NCBI GenBank assembly: GCA_003667245.1
Contig: RCNN01000176.1
Coordinates: 1-64,000, forward strand
Direction: 5' to 3'
From: Heterostelium multicystogenum
Lineage: Eukaryota > Evosea > Eumycetozoa > Acytosteliales > Acytosteliaceae
DNA: 64,000 nt
This document shows positions 10,539 through 19,835 of this stretch, one piece after another (the first letter of the stretch is position 1; every line of letters starts with the position of its first letter). The notes below the pieces were generated by a model. That model saw nothing but the letters and a program-made list of their open reading frames with translations. It searched no databases and was not told the origin of the DNA. A program made the position numbers and the translations under genes.

Positions 10539-10735
10539 ATTTCAAGTATTGATCAGTATCCGATTCAGTCCAGCCACATCTGATCGTTTTTTAAACAGAT
10601 TTGGAATACGCCCGCTTCGGTTGAGTTCTCATTGGATGCGATGCACACGCGCCAATCACCTGTTTTATTTCTGACTCGAATCGGCACATTCGTTGGCGTG
10701 TTGTAAGTTAAGTGCAAAGGTTGTTCATATAGGCG

Positions 10736-10764
10736 TTGCCCAACGACCGTTCAGTCGGGATAAT
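10736..10764 (+). promoter_or_regulatory. Candidate promoter of the TetR-family gene
   Basis: TTGCCC at 10736-10741 and GATAAT at 10759-10764 with a 17-bp spacer. The spacer contains a short dyad (CGAC-CGTTCA-GTCG), a plausible autoregulatory operator. The rest of the 10539-10848 gap shows no gene. Confidence 0.45.
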
Positions 10765-10848
10765 CCCGCGCACCGGGTAAAACGTTCCGACAAGCACGGC
10801 TTGGGGAGCGAACGCCCTTCCAATATCCATCTCTGCAGACCTTTTCTT

Positions 10849-11503
10849 ATGCACAAAGAACCCCGCAAGGTCCGTGAGTTTCGCCGCCGCGAGCAGGAAA
10901 TTCTCGACACCGCACTCAAGCTGTTCTCGACCAGGGTGAAGACAGCGTCACCGTCGAGATGATTGCGGATGCCGTGGGTATCGGCAAAGGCACCATCTAC
11001 AAGCAACTTCAAGTCCAAGGCCGAGATCTACCTGCGCCTGATGCTCGACTACGAGCGCGACCTGAACGAGCTGCTGCACTCGGCCGATGTCGACAAGGAC
11101 AAGGAAGCGCTGTCCCGCGCCTACTTCGAGTTCCGCATGCGTGACCCGCAGCGCTACCGTTGTTTGATCGCCTGGAAGAAAAAGTGGTGAAGGGCCATCA
11201 GGTGCCGGAAATGGTCGAGGAGCTGCACAAGATCCGTGCCTCGAACTTCGAAACGCCTGACCCTGCTGATCAAGGGGCCGTATTAGCGAAGGCAAGCTCG
11301 AAGACGTGCCACCGTATTTCCACTACTGCGCCGCCTGGGCGTTGGTGCACGGCGCCGTGGCGTTGTACCACTCGCCGTTCTGGAGCAATGTGCTGGAAGA
11401 CCAGGAAGGTTTCTTCCAGTTCCTGATGGACATCGGCGTGCGCATGGGCAATAAGCGCAAGCACAGCACCGATTTGCCGAACGCCGAAACGCCGGCCACT
11501 TGA
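10849..11503 (+). CDS. TetR/AcrR-family regulator (several frameshifts)
   Basis: TetR-type repressor of about 217 residues after repair. The N-terminal helix-turn-helix is clear: REQEILDTALKLF followed by VEMIADAVGIGKGTIYKHF around 10895-11015. Frame breaks: a missing C near 10929, an extra A near 11006, a missing T near 11160, and extra C bases near 11263 and 11278. The C-terminal ligand domain is not diagnostic. In Pseudomonas it sits beside tatD and moaA; no obvious divergent target gene is present, so its regulon cannot be inferred. It ends at 11503. Confidence 0.88.
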
Positions 11504-11643
11504 ATCATTCGCCAGCGTGATGGCGATATGATTTCCTGCCCAGCGCAGTAACCCAGGAATATACTCAGGCAAGGACCTTGCTAAAACTTGATTTTTCAGT
11601 CAGGTTTTAGTGGCGCCCGAATTATCCTCTGCCGGAGTGATCC

Positions 11644-12612
11644 ATGATCGTTGATCGTCAAGGCAGGCGATTCCGCAATTTGCGGATCAGCCTGACCTCA
11701 GCCTGCAATTACGCCTGTACCTACTGCGTGCCCAACGGCAAGCGGCTGGTGGCTGCGCAGGACGAACTGTCGGCCGAGGCGATGGCGCGGGGTGTCGAGT
11801 ACCTGATCGAGGCCGCCGGCATCGAGCGCCTGCGGATTACCGGCGGTGAACCGTTGGTCAGCCCCAAGCTGGAAGCCTTCATGGGCGCGGTGGGGCAGAT
11901 GGGGCTCAGTGATATCAGCCTGACCACCAACGGCCAACTGCTGGCGCGGCAAACTGCCGCTGCTGGTGGACGCCGGGATTCGCCGGATCAACGTGTCCCT
12001 CGACACCCTGGACGCCGACGCCTTCCGCAGCATCGCTCGCGGTGGCGACCTGGCCACCGTGCTCGATGGCATGGACCAGGCGAGCGCCGCCGGAATCAAG
12101 ATCAAGGTCAACATGGTGCCGCTGCGCGGCCAGAACCTCGACCAGGTGATGCCGCTGCTCGACTACTGCCTGGAGCGTGGCTACGAGTTGCGCTTTATCG
12201 AATTGATGCGCATGGCCACCTGGCCAACGATTCCAACGCGTTCCTGCAGCAATTCGTCAGCCTCCAGCAATTGCTCAGCCTGATCGGCGAACAGTACGAA
12301 TACCTGCAAGCCAACGCCCCGGTGGACGCCACTGCCGTGCGCTACGAAGTGCCCGGCAAAGGTTTCTTCGGTGTCATCGCCAACGAAAGCGTGCCGTTCT
12401 GCCGGACCTGTTCGCGTTTGCGCCTGTCGTCCACCGGCTGGCTGCATGGCTGCCTGTCGTCGAGCAACCGCCACTACGTCGGCGACCTGCTGGACAAACC
12501 CCGCCACCAGGCCCTGCCGGCCTTGCAGCGCTTGTTGGTCAAGGCCTTGGGTGACAAGCAGGAAGTGGCCTTCTCCGGCGGCGCCACCATCATGAAGATC
12601 ATCGGCGGCTAG
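11644..12612 (+). CDS. moaA: GTP 3',8-cyclase MoaA (two compensating frameshifts)
   Basis: Radical-SAM enzyme that starts molybdenum cofactor synthesis from GTP. The N-terminal cluster motif is CNYACTYC (residues 21-28), and the C-terminal GTP-binding cluster is C-x2-C-x13-C (CRTCSRLRLSSTG...GC). The C-terminus ends in GG, needed for MoaC-stage activation. The frame looks open throughout, but from about 11950 to 12215 it reads nonsense: the genuine middle (LVDAGIRRINVSLDTLDAD...ELRFIELMRM) is in the next frame, so two opposite one-base errors cancel. Upstream, CTAAAAC at 11581-11587 and GTTTTAG at 11604-11610 form a dyad around a possible -35. Confidence 0.9.
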   Translation: MIVDRQGRRFRNLRISLTSACNYACTYCVPNGKRLVAAQDELSAEAMARGVEYLIEAAGIERLRITGGEPLVSPKLEAFMGAVGQMGLSDISLTTNGQLLARQTAAAGGRRDSPDQRVPRHPGRRRLPQHRSRWRPGHRARWHGPGERRRNQDQGQHGAAARPEPRPGDAAARLLPGAWLRVALYRIDAHGHLANDSNAFLQQFVSLQQLLSLIGEQYEYLQANAPVDATAVRYEVPGKGFFGVIANESVPFCRTCSRLRLSSTGWLHGCLSSSNRHYVGDLLDKPRHQALPALQRLLVKALGDKQEVAFSGGATIMKIIGG

Positions 12613-12688
12613 TCCCGCAAGCTGGCGCAAAATCTGCATCTCGTGCCCATTCGCCGGTTTTTCCGTCACCGGCCTCTGGAGAATTAGG

Positions 12689-13295
12689 ATGCGTAGTCTG
12701 GTTTTGGTGCTGGCGTCACTCGCGCTGGGTGGCTGCATGACCGTCAGTGATATGGCCGAAGGCACGCGCTATCAGATGAGCGATGCCGGGCTGCTGGACC
12801 ACAGCGATACCCGCCGCGTTCAATTCGGTCCGCATACAGCCGGACTCCTTCGTCTTCATCGCCCAGGGCGCCTTCACCCCGCCGGGCAGTGCTTATCCGC
12901 GGCCTAACGTGGTGGCCGAGGAAGCCTTCAACGGCTTTGTCGAATATTTCCCGATGGTCCGCCGCGCCCGCAAGCCGGAAGGCCTCGAGCAGGCGATGTC
13001 GGAAGCCCGCGCGGCGGGTGCGCATTACCTGCTGTACTGCCGCTTCGCCCAGGCGGATGACCGTATCGGCAACGCCGATGAATGGTCTGACCAGGAGGCG
13101 GTGGATCGCCTGGGTATCGACACCGGAACCATCCAGGTCATGTTGATCGAGACCAGTACCCAGTATTTGATTGATACTGTGCGCATCCATAGCCGTGGCG
13201 GTTTACTGACGTTCCACGACAACAAGCCAGATGACCTGATCGGCAAGCCCCTGGCGCACTACGCGCGCAGCCTGTTGGGCATGAGCGATCAGTAA
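12689..13295 (+). CDS. DUF4823-like lipoprotein (one frameshift)
   Basis: Outer-membrane-type lipoprotein of about 201 residues. MRSLVLVLASLALGGC is a signal sequence with a clear lipobox (LGGC, Cys 16). The mature part has LYCRFAQADDRIG and IQVMLIETSTQYLIDTVRI blocks; it resembles the DUF4823 lipoproteins of Pseudomonas, whose function is unknown. One extra T near 12827 shifts the frame. It is followed 17 bases later by the DUF1285 gene, so the two are probably co-transcribed. Confidence 0.8.
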
Positions 13296-13312
13296 GACAC
13301 AAGGAGTACAGC

Positions 13313-13873
13313 ATGACCGATTCGGCCAAGGCCAATGAGTTGTTGGCGCAATTGCCCAAGGGCAAGGGGCCCGCGCCGGTGCATCTGTGGAACCCGGCGT
13401 TTTGCGGCGATATCGACATGCGCATCGCCCGCGACGGCACCTGGTTCTACATGGGCACACCGATTGGCCGCAAGCCGATGGTCAAGCTGTTCTCCAATAT
13501 CATTCGCCGCGATGGCGATGATTATTTCCTGATCACCCCGGTGGAAAAGGTCGGGATCAAGGTCGATGACGCGCCCTTCGTCGCCGTGACCCTGGAAGTC
13601 GAAGGGCAGGGCGAAAGCCAGGTCCTGCGCTTTACCACCAACGTGGATGAGCAGGTCGAGGCCGGTATCGAGCATCCGCTGCGGGTGGTGATCGACCCGG
13701 ACACCCAGGAACCCTCGCCATACCTGCGGGTGCGCACCAACCTCGAAGCCCTGGTTCACCGCAATGCGTTCTACCAGCTGGTGGAGCTGGCGGTGACCCG
13801 TCCGATCAACGGTAAGAACTGGCTTGGCGTCTGGAGCGGCGGGGTATTTTTCCCCATCGGCCTGGAGCCCTGA
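13313..13873 (+). CDS. DUF1285 domain protein
   Basis: Intact 186-residue protein with the DUF1285 pattern: PVHLWNPAFCGDIDMRIARDGTWFYMGTPIGRKPMVKLFSNIIRRDGDDYFLITPVEKVGI. The family has a known fold but no established role. AAGGAG at 13300-13305 gives a good ribosome binding site. It has no signal peptide, so it is cytosolic. It lies immediately after the lipoprotein gene. Confidence 0.88.
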   Translation: MTDSAKANELLAQLPKGKGPAPVHLWNPAFCGDIDMRIARDGTWFYMGTPIGRKPMVKLFSNIIRRDGDDYFLITPVEKVGIKVDDAPFVAVTLEVEGQGESQVLRFTTNVDEQVEAGIEHPLRVVIDPDTQEPSPYLRVRTNLEALVHRNAFYQLVELAVTRPINGKNWLGVWSGGVFFPIGLEP

Positions 13874-13942
13874 GGCTGATTTCTCGCTCTCCTGAAATAA
13901 TTCGCTTGCTGTAGCCGGGCGCTTTCGGTTATCAATTTGTAC

Positions 13943-14658
13943 ATGATTAGACATGTCCGATTTGATAAGAAAAAACGCGTCGTCGACGAGCTGATCCGCC
14001 GTATCGAGGGTGGAGTGATGGCTGACGGTGTCCTGCTGCCAGGCGAGCACCAACTGGCCGAAGAGTTTTCCGTCAGCCGCGGCACCCTGCGTGAAGCCCT
14101 GGCCGAACTCAAGCGCCGCAGCTACATCGCCACCCAAAGCGGTGTCGGCTCCATCGTCACCTTCGACGGCATGGTGCTCGACCAGCGCAGCGGCTGGGCC
14201 CAAGCCCTGGCCGACACCGGCGCGGTGGTGACCTCCGAAATCCTGCGCCTGGAAGCGGTCACCCGCCCGGACCTGCTCAGCCGTCACGGCAGCGACCAAT
14301 TCATCGCCCTCGACCGCCGCCGTCGCGCTGCCGACGGCACGTTCGTGTCCTTTGGAGCGCTCGCTGATGCCGGCCTCCGGTGGCCTCGAAAGCCTGCCGC
14401 AAGTCGGCCTGATCGATAATTCCCTGACCATCACCCTGGCGGCCTATGGCTATGTTGGCGCCACCGGCAACCAATGGATCGGTGCCGAGCCTCTGAACGA
14501 AGAAGACGCCCAACTCCTGGGGCGCCCGGTGGGCACAGTGTTCCTCAAGGCCCTGCGCACCACCTACGACCGCCAGGACCGCTTCATGGAGTCCGTCGAA
14601 AGCTTGCTCGACCCTCTGCATTTCCGCTTGCACCTTCAATTTTGGAACACCGACATGA
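13943..14658 (+). CDS. GntR-family (HutC/UTRA) regulator (frameshifts)
   Basis: N-terminal winged helix (VDELIRRIEGGVMADGVLLPGEHQLAEEFSVSRGTLREALAELKRR, about 13980-14120) followed by a UTRA ligand domain (FIALDRRRRAADGTFVSLERSLMP...). Starts at ATG 13943 or TTG 13937. A break near 14353 separates the two domains. An extra T near 14643 reads the C-terminus into the next gene; without it the gene ends at TGA 14656-14658, overlapping the next ATG (ATGA). By position and by comparison with E. coli YegW it probably controls the following genes. A dyad ACATG-ATTAGA-CATGT at 13941-13956 covers its start. Confidence 0.83.
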
Positions 14659-15658
14659 CCGCCACCACCCGCGCCCTCGGCGCCTTCTACGGCCTGGCAC
14701 TGGGCGATGCGTTGGGCATGCCCACCCAGTCCCTGAGCCGCGAGCAGGTCAAGGCGCGTTTCGGCGCGATCACCGGCCTGGAAGATGCCGACGCCGATCA
14801 GCCGATCGCGCCGAACATGCCCAAGGGCTCGATCACCGATGACACCGAACAGGCGATCCTCGTCGGCCAGTTGCTGGTGGACGGTCAGGGCAGGATTGAA
14901 CCCACCGAACTCGCCCAACGTTTGATCGACTGGGAAGCGGTGATGCGCGCCAAGGGCTCCCAGGATTTGCTGGGCCCCTCGACCAAACGGGCGATCGACA
15001 TGATCCTTGCGGGCCATACCCCGGAAGAGTCCGGGCGCTACGGCACCACCAACGGCGCCGCCATGCGCATCACCCCGGTGGGCATCGCGGCGGACGTCAA
15101 CGACCCGGCGCAGTTTTATCCAGGCGGTGATCCAGGCGTGCCAGGTCACCCATAACACCAACCTGGGCATCTCCAGCGCGGCGGCGGTGGCGGCGGTGGT
15201 TTCCGCAGGGATCAACGGCGTCGATCTGGGCGAAGCGCTGAACATCGGCACGCAGATCGCCCAGCAGGCGGAAAACCACGGCCACTGGATTGCCGGCGGG
15301 CGCATCGCCACCCGCATCAGTTGGGCGCGCACCTTGAGTGTCGACAGCGGCGACAAGGGCGCTGTTTACCGACCTGCTTTACGAATTGATCGGCACCTCC
15401 GTGGCGTCCCAGGAATCGGTGGTGGTGTCGTTTGCCCTCGCGCAGCAAGTCGCGGTGGGTGAAATGAACGCCATCGAAGCCCTGTGCATGGCCGCCAGCC
15501 TCGGCGGCGACACCGACACCATCGCCGCGATTCTCGGCGCGATGCTCGGTGCGTGCCTGGGGATGCAGTGCTGGCCTGAGGCGATGATCGAACAGGTCAA
15601 GCAGGTTAACCGCCTGGACCTGGAACCCTTGGTCCAAGGCCTCCTCGAGCTGCGCTGA
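14655..15658 (+). CDS. ADP-ribosylglycohydrolase-family protein (YegU-like; frameshifts)
   Basis: ADP-ribosylglycohydrolase/DraG fold, about 334 residues. ATG 14655 gives MTATTRALGAFYGLALGDALG, the usual start; metal-binding motifs are PKGSITDDTEQAI near 14820-14850 and GGDTDTIAAILGAMLGA near 15505-15555. Frame breaks: an extra T near 15117 and a missing G near 15361. Members cleave N-glycosidic bonds of ADP-ribosyl or other ribosyl compounds; the neighbours (NCS1 permease, PfkB kinase, GntR regulator) suggest a nucleoside-like substrate rather than protein ADP-ribose. That substrate is inference. Confidence 0.88.
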
Positions 15659-15675
15659 GCACCGCAGATCGAAAC

Positions 15676-15766
15676 ATGTGGGAGCTGGCTTGCCTGCGAT
15701 AGCGGTCGATCAGTTGGTGAATCATCGACTGACACCACGCTATCGCAGGCAAGCCAGCTCCCACAT
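15676..15766. repeat. REP doublet (GTGGGAGCTGGCTTGCCTGCGA type)
   Basis: Perfect 29-bp inverted arms at 15676-15704 and 15738-15766, starting ATGTGGGAGCTGGCTTGCC, around a 33-bp loop. Typical Pseudomonas REP pair; it lies between the glycohydrolase and permease genes. Confidence 0.9.
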
Positions 15767-15856
15767 TGATCCAGTCGAGTCAGGAAGACCGAAACACAGA
15801 TTCAACTTGCCAACCTGCCACAACCACAAAAAAACAGGCATCAGGAGCACCCCACC

Positions 15857-17330
15857 ATGAGTACGTCCTCTTCCGGCCAAAGCGCCGGGCAATTGGAAAC
15901 ACGCGGCATCGAGCCGGTCCCGGAAGGCGAGTGCAACGGCCATCCGCTGCAACTGTTCTGGGTCTGGTTTGCGGCCAAACATCAGCATCCTCGGCTTGCC
16001 CCTGGGCGCGACCCTCGTGGCGTTTTCGCGGCCTGGCGATCTGGCAGGCGATCATCGTCGCAATCCTCGGCGCTGCCGGTTCGTTTGCGGTGGTCGGCAT
16101 CATCTCCATCGCCGGCCGTCGTGGCCGTGCACCGAGCCTGACCCTGTCCCGGGGCGATCTTTGGCGTACGCGGCAATATCGGCCCGACGCTGGTGTCGCT
16201 GATGTCGCGCCTCGGCTGGGAAACCGTCAACACCACTACGGCTGCGTTCGTGCTGTTGTCGTTGTGCTCGATCCTGTTCAATTCGCCGGTTGCCGCCAAA
16301 AGCGCTCCGGTACTGACCCTGCTGTTCATCGGCATCTTCGTGCTGCTGACCCTCGCCGTGTCGGGCCTGGGCCCATGCCACCTTGCTGGTGATCCCAGAA
16401 GTGGGCCACCTACGTGTTCGGCGCACTGAATATCCTGGTGGGCGGCTTCCTCTGCGCCACCATCGACTGGAGCGCGGTATTCAACGCCACGCCTGCGCCG
16501 TTGAGCGCGATGATCATCGGCGTCGGCACCATGGCCGCCGGTACCGGTATCGGCTGGGCCAACGCCGGTGCCGACATGTCGCGCTACCAGCACCGCAGCG
16601 TCAAGGCCGTGCGCCTGGTGGCCTCCGCGGCATTCGGTGCGGGGGATTCCGCTGGTGCTGTTGATCACCCTCGGCGGTTTGCTGTCGGTGGGCAACAACG
16701 ACCTGGCGTCGGCCACTGACCCGATCATCGCGATTCGCGACATGCTGCCGACCTGGATGGCGGTGCCGTACCTGATCACCGCGTTTGGCGGGCTGTTGCT
16801 GTCGAATAACCTGTCGGTGTACTCGGCGGGCCTCACCACCTTGACTCTCGGTTTGAAGGTCAAGCGCGTACACGCGGTGATCGTCGACATCGTCGCGATC
16901 TTCGCCGGTTCGATCTACTTCATGCTGATCGCCGACAGTTTTCTACGGCCCGTTCATCACCTTCATCTCGCTGCTGGCGGTACCGATCACCGCCTGGGTC
17001 GGGATCTTTGTCGTCGACCTGATTCATCGCCACTACTACAGCCCCAAAGACCTGCTGGACGTAACGCCAAGCAGCGCCTACTGGTATCGCGGCGGGGTTG
17101 AATGGCGTGCGTTCGGCGCCTGGGCGATTGCGATCGTGCTGGGCTTCAGTTTCACCACCATCGGCACCACGGCCGAGAACATCTGGTTCGCCGGTCCGCT
17201 GTCCGATTCGTGGCTGGGCCACAACGGCCTGGGCTGGATTGTCACCTTCCTGGTGGCCGGCGGGATTTATGCGGTACTGGGGGGCGCGGCTGATCGTCGT
17301 CCGGCTTTGGTAGAGAGCGCTAATGTCTAG
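15857..17330 (+). CDS. NCS1-family permease (cytosine/purine type; frameshifts)
   Basis: Nucleobase:cation symporter-1 family, about 490 residues with roughly 12 membrane segments. ATG 15857 follows CAGGAG at 15842-15847. Family features: FWVWFAANISILGLPLGA in TM1, SRAIFGVRGN, GAGWANAGADMSRY-like segment (GIGWANAGADMSRYQ) near 16550-16590, and SNNLSVYSAGLTTLTLG in TM8. Frame breaks occur near 15975, 16030, 16160, 16375, 16640 and 16945. The stop TAG 17328-17330 overlaps the kinase start by eight bases. It takes the transporter place that the MFS protein YegT holds in E. coli. Confidence 0.87.
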
Positions 17331-18240
17331 ATTGCTGCACAGCGGCCAGGTCATCGTCGACCTGGTCATGTCCCTCGACACATTGCCCGCCACCGGCGGC
17401 GATGTATTGGCCAACTCCGCCAGCTTCGAAGCCGGCGGTGGCTTCAACGTGATGGCCGCGGCCCGACGCAACGGCTTGCCGTGGTCTACCTGGGCCGCCA
17501 TGGCACCGGCCGCTTCGGCGACCTGGCGCGCGCGGCGATGCAGGCCGAGGGCATTGAAATGGCCCTGGCCGCCAGCGACGACAAGGACACAGGCCTGTGT
17601 GTGTCCCTGACCGAAGCCACTACCGAGCGCACCTTCATTTCCCATATTGGCGCTGAGGGTGACTTGCTGGCGCAAGACCTGGCCAATGCGGTACCACGCG
17701 ACGACGACTACGTGTACGTCAGTGGCTACAGCCTGCTGCTGGAAGGCAAGGCCCAGGCGTTGCTCGATTGGCTATTGGCATTGCCGCGCCAGATCACGGT
17801 GGTGTTCGATCCGGGCCCGCTGGTGAAGGCACCGGACTCGGCCTTGATGGTCGCCCTGTTGCCGCGTATCGATATCTGGACCAGCAACGGTCCGGAAGCG
17901 CTGGCCTTTACCGGCGCGAGCGATCTGGCGGGGGCATTGCTCAAGCTCAACGAGCACTTGCCCGCCGACACCTTGCTGGTGGTGCGCGATGGGCCGAATG
18001 GCTGCTGGATCAGCCGTAATGGCCAGGGCGAGCATGTGCCGGGATTCAAGGTCAAGGCGGTGGACAGCAACGGTGCCGGCGATGCTCACGCCGGGGTGTT
18101 TATCGCTGGCCTGGCAATGGTTTGGCGCCAGCTGTCGCGGCACGTCGCGCGACGCGGCGGCGGCCTTGGCGGTCACGCGCTGGGGGCCGGCCACCTCACC
18201 GGGCACGGCTGAAGTGGACGCGTTGTTGAGCGAGGGCTGA
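17323..18240 (+). CDS. PfkB-family sugar/nucleoside kinase (YegV-like; frameshifts)
   Basis: Ribokinase-family kinase of about 305 residues. The N-terminal glycine motif lies in FEAGGGFNVMAAARRNG, and the C-terminal ATP/anion-hole motif in VDSNGAGDAHAGVF near 18060-18100, with the catalytic Asp of GAGD. Frame breaks near 17482 and 18125. It overlaps the permease gene and ends the cluster. With the glycohydrolase it could phosphorylate the freed ribose or a nucleoside; the substrate is unknown. Confidence 0.88.
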
Positions 18241-18278
18241 TTCGGCAGAATAGTCGCCATTCAGCACGGAGCAGCGTC

Positions 18279-19002
18279 ATGACCCAGAACATCTACGACA
18301 CCGAGGTTTTCTTCGAGGGCTACAGCAAAATGGGCGCTCGGTAGAAGGCTCGCCGGCGCGCCGGAGTGGCCGGCGTTGCAATCCATGCTGCCGCCCATGC
18401 CGGGATTGAAAGTGGTAGACCTGGGTTGCGGCTACGGCTGGTTCAGTCGCTGGGCCCGGAGCAGGGTGCCGAGCAGGTGCTGGGGGATGTCTCGCAAAAA
18501 ATGCTGGCGCGGGCAAAGGAGATGACTTCGTCGTCGGCCATCACCTATGGCATCGCCGACCTGGAAAAACTCGACCTTCCGGATGCCGCTTTCGACTTGG
18601 CCTACAGCTCATTGGCGTTTCATTACATCGTCGATCTGAAAGGCCTGTTCGCGCGTATCCATCAAGCGTTGGTGCCGGGCGGGCGGTTGGTATTTTCCAT
18701 CGAGCATCCGATCTTCATGGCGCCCCGGCAGCCGGGCTGGCTGATTGATGAGCAAGGGCGCAAGAGCTGGCCGGTGGACAGCTACCAGTTGCAAGGACCA
18801 CGGGTGACAAACTGGCTGGCGGAGGGTGTGATCAAGCAACATCGCACCGTGGGCACGTTGCCTGACGCTGTTGATCCAGGCGGGGTTTACCCTGACTCAT
18901 GTCGACGAGTGGGGCCCGAGCGAAGCGGACCTGAAGGCCCGTCCGGCACTGGCAGAAGAGCTTGAGCGCCCAATGATGCTACTGGTGGCCGCCCACCGCT
19001 GA
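18279..19002 (+). CDS. Class I SAM-dependent methyltransferase (frameshifts)
   Basis: About 240 residues after repair. Motif I is VVDLGCGYGWFSRWA near 18415-18455, followed by an acidic end of beta 2 (VLGLDVSQKML), YGIADLEKLDLPDAAFDLAYSSLAFHY (motif II/III) and PGGRLVFSIEHP. The pattern is that of small-molecule (UbiE-like) methyltransferases; the acceptor is unknown. Frame breaks near 18342, 18458, 18490 and 18870. It ends at TGA 19000-19002, just before a REP doublet. Confidence 0.85.
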
Positions 19003-19024
19003 TTCCGTGGCTGCAAACCCGACC

Positions 19025-19123
19025 AAAAATGTGGGAGCGGGCTTGCTCGCGAATGCGGTGGCTCAGCCAATGAATCTGGCACTGATACACCGCTTTCGCG
19101 AGCAAGCCCGCTCCCACATTTTG
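19025..19123. repeat. REP doublet (GTGGGAGCGGGCTTGCTCGCGAA type)
   Basis: Inverted arms AAATGTGGGAGCGGGCTTGC... and ...GCAAGCCCGCTCCCACATTT separated by about 43 bp, lying between convergent genes. The same doublet occurs at 27339-27435 and 30601-30694. Confidence 0.92.
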
Positions 19124-19130
19124 TTCCGCG

Positions 19131-19510
19131 TTAACCGGCCTTTTTCAGCGCCTCAATCAACTCATCCTTGCGCATGGTCGAGCGCCCGGGAATGTCCCTG
19201 GCACGCGCTTCCTTCAGCAAGCTTTCCTTGGTCTGCGTACCCAGCGAAACCCGGCTGTTACGTGGATGCCCCTCACGACTGGCCGCAGCCCGCTTGGCCG
19301 ACTCATGCCGGTCCTGGGACTTCTTCGCCGGCGCCTTGCGCTGGCCTGAACCGCCGGCCTTTTCGCCGCCGCCAGACTGCTTGTTGACGGTGGCCCAGGC
19401 CCGCGCCTCGGCTTCTTCTTTCGACAAGCCCTGGTGCTCATAACTCGCTTCGATATAGCGGCCTTGCGCTTCTGTTCGGTGGTGTATTTGGCTTTGCTTC
19501 CACGAGGCAT
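19131..19510 (-). CDS. Small basic protein with Rho-N/SAP-like C-terminus (one frameshift)
   Basis: About 126 residues. The N-terminus MPRGSKAKYTTEQKRKAA (from ATG 19510) continues, after a frame slip near 19462, into YIEASYEHQGLSKEEAEARAWATVNKQSGGG, a Lys/Arg/Ser-rich middle, and TKESLLKEARARDIPGRSTMRKDELIEALKKAG, which resembles the Rho N-terminal or SAP nucleic-acid-binding motif. It is common in Pseudomonas; likely nucleic-acid binding, role unknown. Confidence 0.75.
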
Positions 19511-19567
19511 TGCGATACTCCTTCTGGCCCTCATACAAGATACGAGGGCCAGACCAGACAAAGTGCG

Positions 19568-19835
19568 TTACTGGCCCGCTTCGCTTTCCAGCTTGCGAGC
19601 CGCTTCCACGCCGGACGCGGTGAGCTTGATCGGCAGGTTCAGCGAATGTTCACCGGCATCGTTGCAGGTCACATGGCCTTCCTTGATCCACCCGCGGTCT
19701 TGCAAGGTGGCCAAGGCGCTGGCCACCACTTTTTCACCTCGGTAGTTGTCCAGCACTTCTTTGCCCAACCCACTGGGATGAGCGTGGAGCAGACGGGTGA
19801 GGACTTCTTTTTTCAAGGTTGTGATCGACGTTCAT
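19568..19835 (-). CDS. Hypothetical winged-helix-like small protein
   Basis: About 88 residues: MNVDHN... then LKKEVLTRLLHAHPSGLGKEVLDNYRGEKVVASALATLQDRGWIKEG and a C-terminal helix. The helical pattern followed by LQDRGWI suggests a winged helix, but no family is recognised. ATG 19835 overlaps the stop of the upstream gene (ATGA), which supports that start; reaching the conserved part needs one base removed near 19817 (otherwise TTG 19816 starts the open frame). Confidence 0.6.

Noticed and set aside
11581..11643. Molybdenum-cofactor riboswitch before moaA
   Set aside because: The leader is too short and lacks the expected multi-stem structure; only a simple CTAAAAC/GTTTTAG dyad is present.
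13289..14434. 381-codon minus-strand frame
   Set aside because: It covers the DUF1285 and GntR genes in antisense and crosses their boundary, without any recognisable domain.
15676..15766. REP doublets as CRISPR repeats
   Set aside because: They are inverted pairs with unrelated loops, scattered singly; no regular direct-repeat and spacer array exists in the window.
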